Assembly (NCBI GenBank): GCA_965248075.1
Contig: CBDFIL010000001.1
Location: forward strand, 682,001-746,000
Source: VXNE01 sp965248075
GTDB taxonomy: Bacteria; Pseudomonadota; Gammaproteobacteria; Pseudomonadales; Azotimanducaceae
Reading direction: 5' to 3'
Length of the DNA: 64,000 nt
Shown: one piece after another, positions 60,089 to 64,000 of the stretch
Position numbering within the stretch: position 1 is the first letter of the stretch
How the letters are laid out: each line of letters opens with the position of its first letter
The notes under the pieces: generated by a model
The model's database searches: none
What the model was told of the DNA's origin: nothing
The model's input: the letters and a program-made list of their open reading frames with translations, nothing else
Position numbers and translations under genes: made by a program

Positions 60089-60843
60089 CGGCTCCTCGAG
60101 CCGTGGTATCGCTACGCGCAACGCGCGCACCCGCGAGCCGCCATTTCCGGCGGCTCCCCGCTACCTGCCGCACTTCCGTTGAGACGCTGATCTGGCTCGG
60201 TGGCCAAGGCGTCTGTCCGCCCGGCAGTCCATGATCCGATCCGCCGCTTCCCTCCGCCGGGTCCCCGTGGGGCGAGTTCCCCGACTTCATCGGTACTATC
60301 AGCGGACTCCGACTTCTCGACGCCCGTCCCGCCGCACTTCGTTTTCCTTCGCTTGGCGGTACCACTCGGTTGCCCTGTTCGCTCCCGCAGCATGGGCCGT
60401 ACCCGCGGGCCTGGACTGACTGCTATCGCGGCCGTCCGCGCCGCGCGCTCCGGTGGAGACGTCGAGACCTCCCAGGTTCCTGGGCGACCCGTGCCTGCAT
60501 GCCCCGCTCTCGGACCCCGGCGGAACCGCCAGCGCCAGGCCATCTCGGCGCCGCGATGCTGCCTTCCGCTCTTGTCACAGCGTCGGCTTCCGCGATGTAT
60601 ACGAATTTCGTGGCTCAATCACGCGGCCTGCAAGGCTGCCTGTGTACGCTTCGCAGACAGCGTCACCACTGCCCACGCAACACTCGGTTCCGGCTGGCTG
60701 GCCAACCTTGGCCGGACAGGACTCGCACCTGCGGGGTCGCAAAAAAGGTTTCCGTCATGTCACAACATGCCTTCCCCCTTCACCAAGCTTCGCCTGGCGC
60801 AAGACAAGCGTCGCCCCTACACGTCCCGTGCCGAGTCAGCCGT

Positions 60844-60922
60844 GTAGGGGACGGGCTTGTCCCGTCCCGTCGCCAAGGGCTTGCACGGGCTCGACACGGG
60901 CGACGACAAGCGTCGCCCCTAC
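60844..60922. repeat. double-hairpin repeat, reverse orientation
   Basis: GTAGGGGACGGGCTTGTCCCG begins and GGCGACGACAAGCGTCGCCCC plus TAC ends a complete 79-bp copy. It is inverted relative to most other copies. Confidence 0.82.
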
Positions 60923-60959
60923 ACGTCCCGTGCCGAGTCACCCGCCAACGGGGCCAGAC

Positions 60960-61038
60960 GGACGACCACGAGGGTCGCTCCTACAATCCCGGTGAAGCTG
61001 CGCCAGCCGGCGCGGGCGGGGACAAACCCCGCCCTTAC
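60960..61038. repeat. diverged double-hairpin repeat at the CoA-transferase 3' end
   Basis: GACGACCACGAGGGTCGCTCC and GGGCGGGG-ACAAA-CCCCGCCC plus TTAC are the two hairpins in diverged form. TTA at 61035-61037 is the TAA stop of the minus-strand CoA-transferase gene. Confidence 0.6.
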
Positions 61039-62255
61039 AGCGCACCCTGCTCCCGCATCGCGGCGATCGCCTCGGCGTCGTAGCCGAGTTCGCGCAGGAT
61101 CTCTTCGGAGTGCTCGCCGAGTTGCGGCCCCCGCCGCGGCTCGACCTGCGGCACGCTCGATACCCGGATCGGGTGGGTGAGCAGGAGCGGCATCGTGAAC
61201 TCGTCCTCGTCCACCGGGACCGCCATGCCGTTCTCCAGTACCTGCGGATCCGTCACCGACTCCTCCACGTGGGCGATCCGGTTCACCGGCAACTCCATGG
61301 CCTCGAACGTCGCAAGCCACGCATCCGACGGCCGCTGGGCGACGATGTCCTGCATCACCTCCCCGAGTTCCAGGCGATGCTCGTTCACCGCCTCCCAGGT
61401 GGCGAAGCGTTCGTCCGCCAGGACGTGCATCGCGTCCATGGCCGCGAGCAGGAGGTACAGCAGCTCCTCGGTGCGCACCATGTTGAACTGCAGCCACCGT
61501 CCGTCGCTGCACCGGTACGGGCGCATCAGGAACCCCGGTACCCGTCGCTTCTCCCGATAGACCGACATGTCCCCACCCGCCATCGCCGCCTGCGCGATAC
61601 CCGACACCGACCAGAGTCCGTTCGCGAGCAGCGAGGTGTGCACCATGCCGCCCTCGCCCGTCCGTTCCCGGTGCAGCAGCGCGGTGACGATGCCGGCATA
61701 GATGGCGACCGCCGTCGGGTGATCGCCCATGCCGGGAAGCCCCTGGGTCGGCATCGTCCCGTCCTCGCGCATCAGGTCCATGAGGCCGCTGCGCGCCCAG
61801 TAGGCGAGCTGGTCGAACCCCTTGCGATTGCGCTCCGGACCCTTCTCCCCATAGGCGGTGAGCGAGACATAGATCATGCCGGGGTTGGATTCGCGCAACT
61901 CGTCGTAGGTGAGCCCCAGCCGCTCACGCAACGGATACGGATGATTGATGATGAAGACATCGCACGCAGCTGCCAGCTTCCGCATGGCCTCGAGGCCCGC
62001 TTCCGTGCGGAGGTTCAGCGTGATGCTGCGCTTGTTGCGGCTGTCCATGTGCCACAGGTAATGGTCCCCCGATCCCGGTGTGGCGGCGATCGTCGGGATC
62101 ATGCGCAGCATGTCGCCCGACCCGGGTTGCTCGACCTTGATCACGTCGGCCCCGAAGTCCGCGAGCATCATGGCCGCCGCCGGGGCCGCGATGACCGTGG
62201 CCGCATCGACGACCTTCAGGCCGGACAGGAGGTAGGGCTTCATGGTGTCGTCCAT
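61035..62255 (-). CDS. CaiB/BaiF family III CoA-transferase
   Basis: Family III enzymes move CoA between carboxylic acids. The 406-residue product has the typical start LLSGLKVVDAATVIAAPAAAMMLADFGADVIKVE, RNKRSITLNLRTEAG, and PGMGDHPTAVAIYAGIVTALLHRERTGEGG with the catalytic Asp. It is followed upstream by a MaoC-like gene on the same strand, suggesting an acyl-CoA pathway. Acyl donor and acceptor are unknown. Confidence 0.93.
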   Translation of the reverse strand: MDDTMKPYLLSGLKVVDAATVIAAPAAAMMLADFGADVIKVEQPGSGDMLRMIPTIAATPGSGDHYLWHMDSRNKRSITLNLRTEAGLEAMRKLAAACDVFIINHPYPLRERLGLTYDELRESNPGMIYVSLTAYGEKGPERNRKGFDQLAYWARSGLMDLMREDGTMPTQGLPGMGDHPTAVAIYAGIVTALLHRERTGEGGMVHTSLLANGLWSVSGIAQAAMAGGDMSVYREKRRVPGFLMRPYRCSDGRWLQFNMVRTEELLYLLLAAMDAMHVLADERFATWEAVNEHRLELGEVMQDIVAQRPSDAWLATFEAMELPVNRIAHVEESVTDPQVLENGMAVPVDEDEFTMPLLLTHPIRVSSVPQVEPRRGPQLGEHSEEILRELGYDAEAIAAMREQGAL

Positions 62256-62297
62256 GGCAGGTATGTCCCCGGCAGGCAGTGGAATGGGCGTCGCGCG

Positions 62298-63137
62298 TCA
62301 GCCGGCGACGACGCTCGCGTTGGCGACCAGCGCGATCGTGTCGTCCTGCTTGGCGAGCCAGACGAAAGCTCCCTGCCGGGAAGTTCCCTCCGCCAGCGGG
62401 CCGGTCATGACGCCATGCGCCGTGACCGTGTCACCGGCCCAGACCGGGTTCGTGAACTTCACGTCGAACCGACCGCTCGTCCACCATGCCTCTCCGAAGG
62501 CTTCTTCCAGGACGTGCGCCGCGTACGCCATCGTCATGCGTCCACCCACCACGACATCGCTGAATCCCAACTCCTGCGAGGCGTCCTTGTCGGTGTGGTA
62601 GTTGGCGTCGCCATGAAAGAATGCACCGCACATCTCGACCGTGATCGTGCGCGCGAGGCCGCCGAAGGTCTCGCCGTCCGGGACCACAAAGCGCCGGGCT
62701 CCCGGCTTCTTGCCCGGGTCCCGGAACGCCACCGCGCCCGTGGGATCCGCATCCGGCAGAAAGCTCTGGTGGTGCTGACTGCGCACGATCAGGGTCCCGG
62801 ACGGGTCGTGCAGGTCCACCTCGTACTGCACGACGGACCGGTCACGGCGCTGGTAGATGTCGCGAATCCGGCCGCTGACCGTGTATGCGCCGCCGGCCGC
62901 CAGGGCACCGAGAAACTCCCACTCCTGGCGCATCCACAGGTGCCCGAAGTGGTTCTCGTAGGCGATCTCGCTGAAGTACCCGTTGTCGGCGCCGCTCGCG
63001 ACGGTCGAGGGAACCCGGCCATCGGTCCGCGCCAGTTCCAGACCCTTGTGGAAGTCGTCGAGCACGACATCGTCCACGACGAATTCGCGCACGCTCAGGA
63101 GCTTGCCGACGTAGGGACCCGATAGTGTTTCCGCCAT
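62298..63137 (-). CDS. MaoC-like (hotdog) dehydratase-family protein
   Basis: The 279-residue protein has two hotdog halves. The N-terminal half resembles FAS1-like dehydratase domains (GADNGYFSEIAYENHFGHLW) and the C-terminal half shows GFSDVVVGGRMTMAYAAHVLEE and FDVKFTNPVWAGDTVTAHG, typical of MaoC enzymes that hydrate enoyl-CoA. ATG 63137 was chosen; upstream in-frame codons are poor. It is 42 bases from the CoA-transferase and probably co-transcribed. Confidence 0.85.
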   Translation of the reverse strand: MAETLSGPYVGKLLSVREFVVDDVVLDDFHKGLELARTDGRVPSTVASGADNGYFSEIAYENHFGHLWMRQEWEFLGALAAGGAYTVSGRIRDIYQRRDRSVVQYEVDLHDPSGTLIVRSQHHQSFLPDADPTGAVAFRDPGKKPGARRFVVPDGETFGGLARTITVEMCGAFFHGDANYHTDKDASQELGFSDVVVGGRMTMAYAAHVLEEAFGEAWWTSGRFDVKFTNPVWAGDTVTAHGVMTGPLAEGTSRQGAFVWLAKQDDTIALVANASVVAG

Positions 63138-63295
63138 GGAAGGATCGCCCGGTTCCGAAGGAGTCGCACGAGTATGGTGGGCGCGGAGGGAGGGGGTCAA
63201 CAAGCCGCCCACGCCGCAGTCGGGCCATTGTCCGAGCGATCTTCGCTCTGTTCGACCATTGATCTCCCATGACTGGTCCTGAATGCTAGTCAGCT

Positions 63296-63532
63296 ATGGA
63301 AAGGATCAACGCATCGGATTTCAAGGCCCGCTGCCTCGCGATACTCGATCAGATGCACGCGACCGGCGAGCCCGTGGTCATCCTGAAGCGGGGCAAACCC
63401 GTGGCCGAACTCGGACCGGCAACCGAGGCACGGGAACGGTATCCCCAACTGGAGTTGGAAGGGACCGTGACCGTGCTGGACGACATCGTCGGGCCGACAG
63501 TCCCCGAGGACTACTGGGAAAGCAACCGGTAG
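63296..63532 (+). CDS. Phd/YefM-type antitoxin, apparently orphaned
   Basis: The 78-residue protein starts MERINASDFKARCLAILDQM and continues PVVILKRGKPVAELGP, the Phd DNA-binding fold. Its tail contains DDIVGPTVPEDYWE, typical of the toxin-binding end. A PIN toxin should follow, but only a short relic is seen. Confidence 0.85.
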   Translation: MERINASDFKARCLAILDQMHATGEPVVILKRGKPVAELGPATEARERYPQLELEGTVTVLDDIVGPTVPEDYWESNR

Positions 63533-63533
63533 C

Positions 63534-63578
63534 GTGATCGCCCCGCTCGACAGGCCCGTCGTATCGTGGACGCCTTGC
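63534..63578 (+). pseudogene. N-terminal remnant of a PIN (VapC) toxin
   Basis: GTG 63534 opens a frame reading VIAPLDRPVVSWTPCL, close to the VILLDTHVVLWW start of VapC toxins that follow this antitoxin type. It loses similarity and stops about 20 codons in. The toxin is deleted. Confidence 0.45.
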
Positions 63579-63706
63579 TTGCGCCCACGTTGAGTTGACA
63601 CCCGGAGCTTCGCGCGCAACGCCCCTCGCCCTTGCGGCCAGCACCGCGAACCCACAATAATCCTTCGCCATTCGCAACGCCCACCACGCCCTGGAGGAAT
63701 ACGCCC

Positions 63707-64000
63707 ATGGACTTCGAACCCACCGACAGGATTCTCGAACTCCAGGCGCGCGTGGACACGTTCATGCAGGAGCACATCTATCCGCGCGAACTGGACTTCT
63801 GGCACTTCGTCGACGACGACGCCAACCGCTGGCAGTACCCGCCGTGGTTCGAGGGTCTCAAGCAGAAGGCCCGCGAGGCAGGCATCTGGAACTGGTTCCT
63901 GCACAAGGACTACGACGAGTTCAGTCCGGGGCTCTCGAACCTCGAGTTCGCCCCGGTGATGGAACACATCTGCCGCGTGCCGTGGGCGCAGGAGGTGTTC
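63707..64000 (+). CDS. acyl-CoA dehydrogenase family protein, 3' end outside window
   Basis: The ATG follows GGAGGAAT and opens 98 codons to the window end: RILELQARVDTFMQEHIYP, FEGLKQKAREAGIWNWFL, YDEFSPGLSNLEFAPVMEHI and RVPWAQEVF. That is the N-terminal helical domain of acyl-CoA dehydrogenases, which oxidise acyl-CoA with FAD. Catalytic parts lie outside. It fits the acyl-CoA theme of the CoA-transferase and MaoC genes. Confidence 0.85.
   Translation, partial: MDFEPTDRILELQARVDTFMQEHIYPRELDFWHFVDDDANRWQYPPWFEGLKQKAREAGIWNWFLHKDYDEFSPGLSNLEFAPVMEHICRVPWAQEVF

Larger units (their letters stand above)
56575..60803 (-). mobile_element. ORF-less group II intron-like element, copy 2, interrupted by RIT
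   Basis: Outside the 3,447-bp insert the 782 nt match copy 1 almost base for base, including the domain V arms (GGGCACGTCCGGATC kept on one side, GAGCCGG on the other). The insert splits the 5' strand of domain V, so this copy could not splice. Frames inside it, such as 60200-60847, are also present in copy 1 but have no protein character. Confidence 0.63.
56516..60820. repeat. double-hairpin repeat split by the intron-RIT nest
   Basis: The left part runs GTAGGGGCGACGC to GGGACGGG at 56574; the right part resumes at 60804 (ACAAGCGTCGCCCCTAC). Everything between is inserted: the intron-like element and, inside that, the RIT element. Confidence 0.75.

Noticed and set aside
60200..60847. 215-residue frame within the repeated intron-like sequence, also at 49269-49667
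   Set aside because: It is conserved only because the DNA is duplicated. The product is Arg/Pro/Ser-rich with no fold, and the minus-strand intron structure explains the conservation better.
1..64000. CRISPR array, tRNA or rRNA genes
   Set aside because: No regularly spaced repeat-spacer array, no cloverleaf-type sequence and no rRNA segment was recognised by eye. A tRNAscan or Infernal run would be decisive.

Overview
The window is high-GC bacterial chromosome, about two thirds G+C by eye, with tightly packed overlapping genes. A complete 13-gene complex I operon with fused NuoCD and an N7-cluster-binding NuoG, ClpB beside a CbpA-type DnaJ protein, a Do-family protease and a DksA/TraR-type zinc-finger protein point to a proteobacterium, most likely a gammaproteobacterium. 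Sulfatase, TonB-receptor remnant, PhyH dioxygenase, CaiB/MaoC/acyl-CoA dehydrogenase and UGSC selenoprotein genes fit an uncultured aquatic or host-associated lineage. The lineage is inference; no rRNA or tRNA gene was recognised.

Layout. 1-12.8 kb: end of a DUF2235 hydrolase, clpB and cbpA-like genes, a DksA-like protein, a Do protease, an overlapping minus-strand cluster (SMR transporter, Gfo/Idh/MocA, ThuA, ArsC), small metabolic genes and a PIN/Phd toxin-antitoxin pair. 12.9-14.5 kb: a UGSC-family selenoprotein gene interrupted by an in-frame TGA. 14.7-16.6 kb: an IS110-family element and hairpin repeats. 16.7-21 kb: metY, a CoA-binding protein, a tyrosine phosphatase and a DUF3604 protein. 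21.2-35.9 kb: nuoABCDEFGHIJKLMN. 36-48 kb: an accessory zone rich in toxin-antitoxin loci, several broken by small duplications or deletions, together with a PQQ dehydrogenase and its cytochrome. 48.8-61 kb: a mobile-element zone holding two copies of a roughly 780-nt group II intron-like sequence, one interrupted by a recombinase-trio (RIT) element, plus sulfatase, PHP, VapBC and methyltransferase genes. 61-64 kb: acyl-CoA genes (CoA-transferase, MaoC-like, acyl-CoA dehydrogenase) and an orphan antitoxin.

A family of about 78-bp double-hairpin repeats with GTAGGGG...CCCCTAC ends links the accessory regions. At least six genes take their stop codon from the end of one of these repeats. The group II intron-like sequence sits inside a hairpin of such a repeat in both copies, and the RIT element sits inside domain V of one intron copy. 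That gives a three-level nest, and the other intron copy provides the empty site. This nest and the UGA-encoded selenocysteine are the most notable features.
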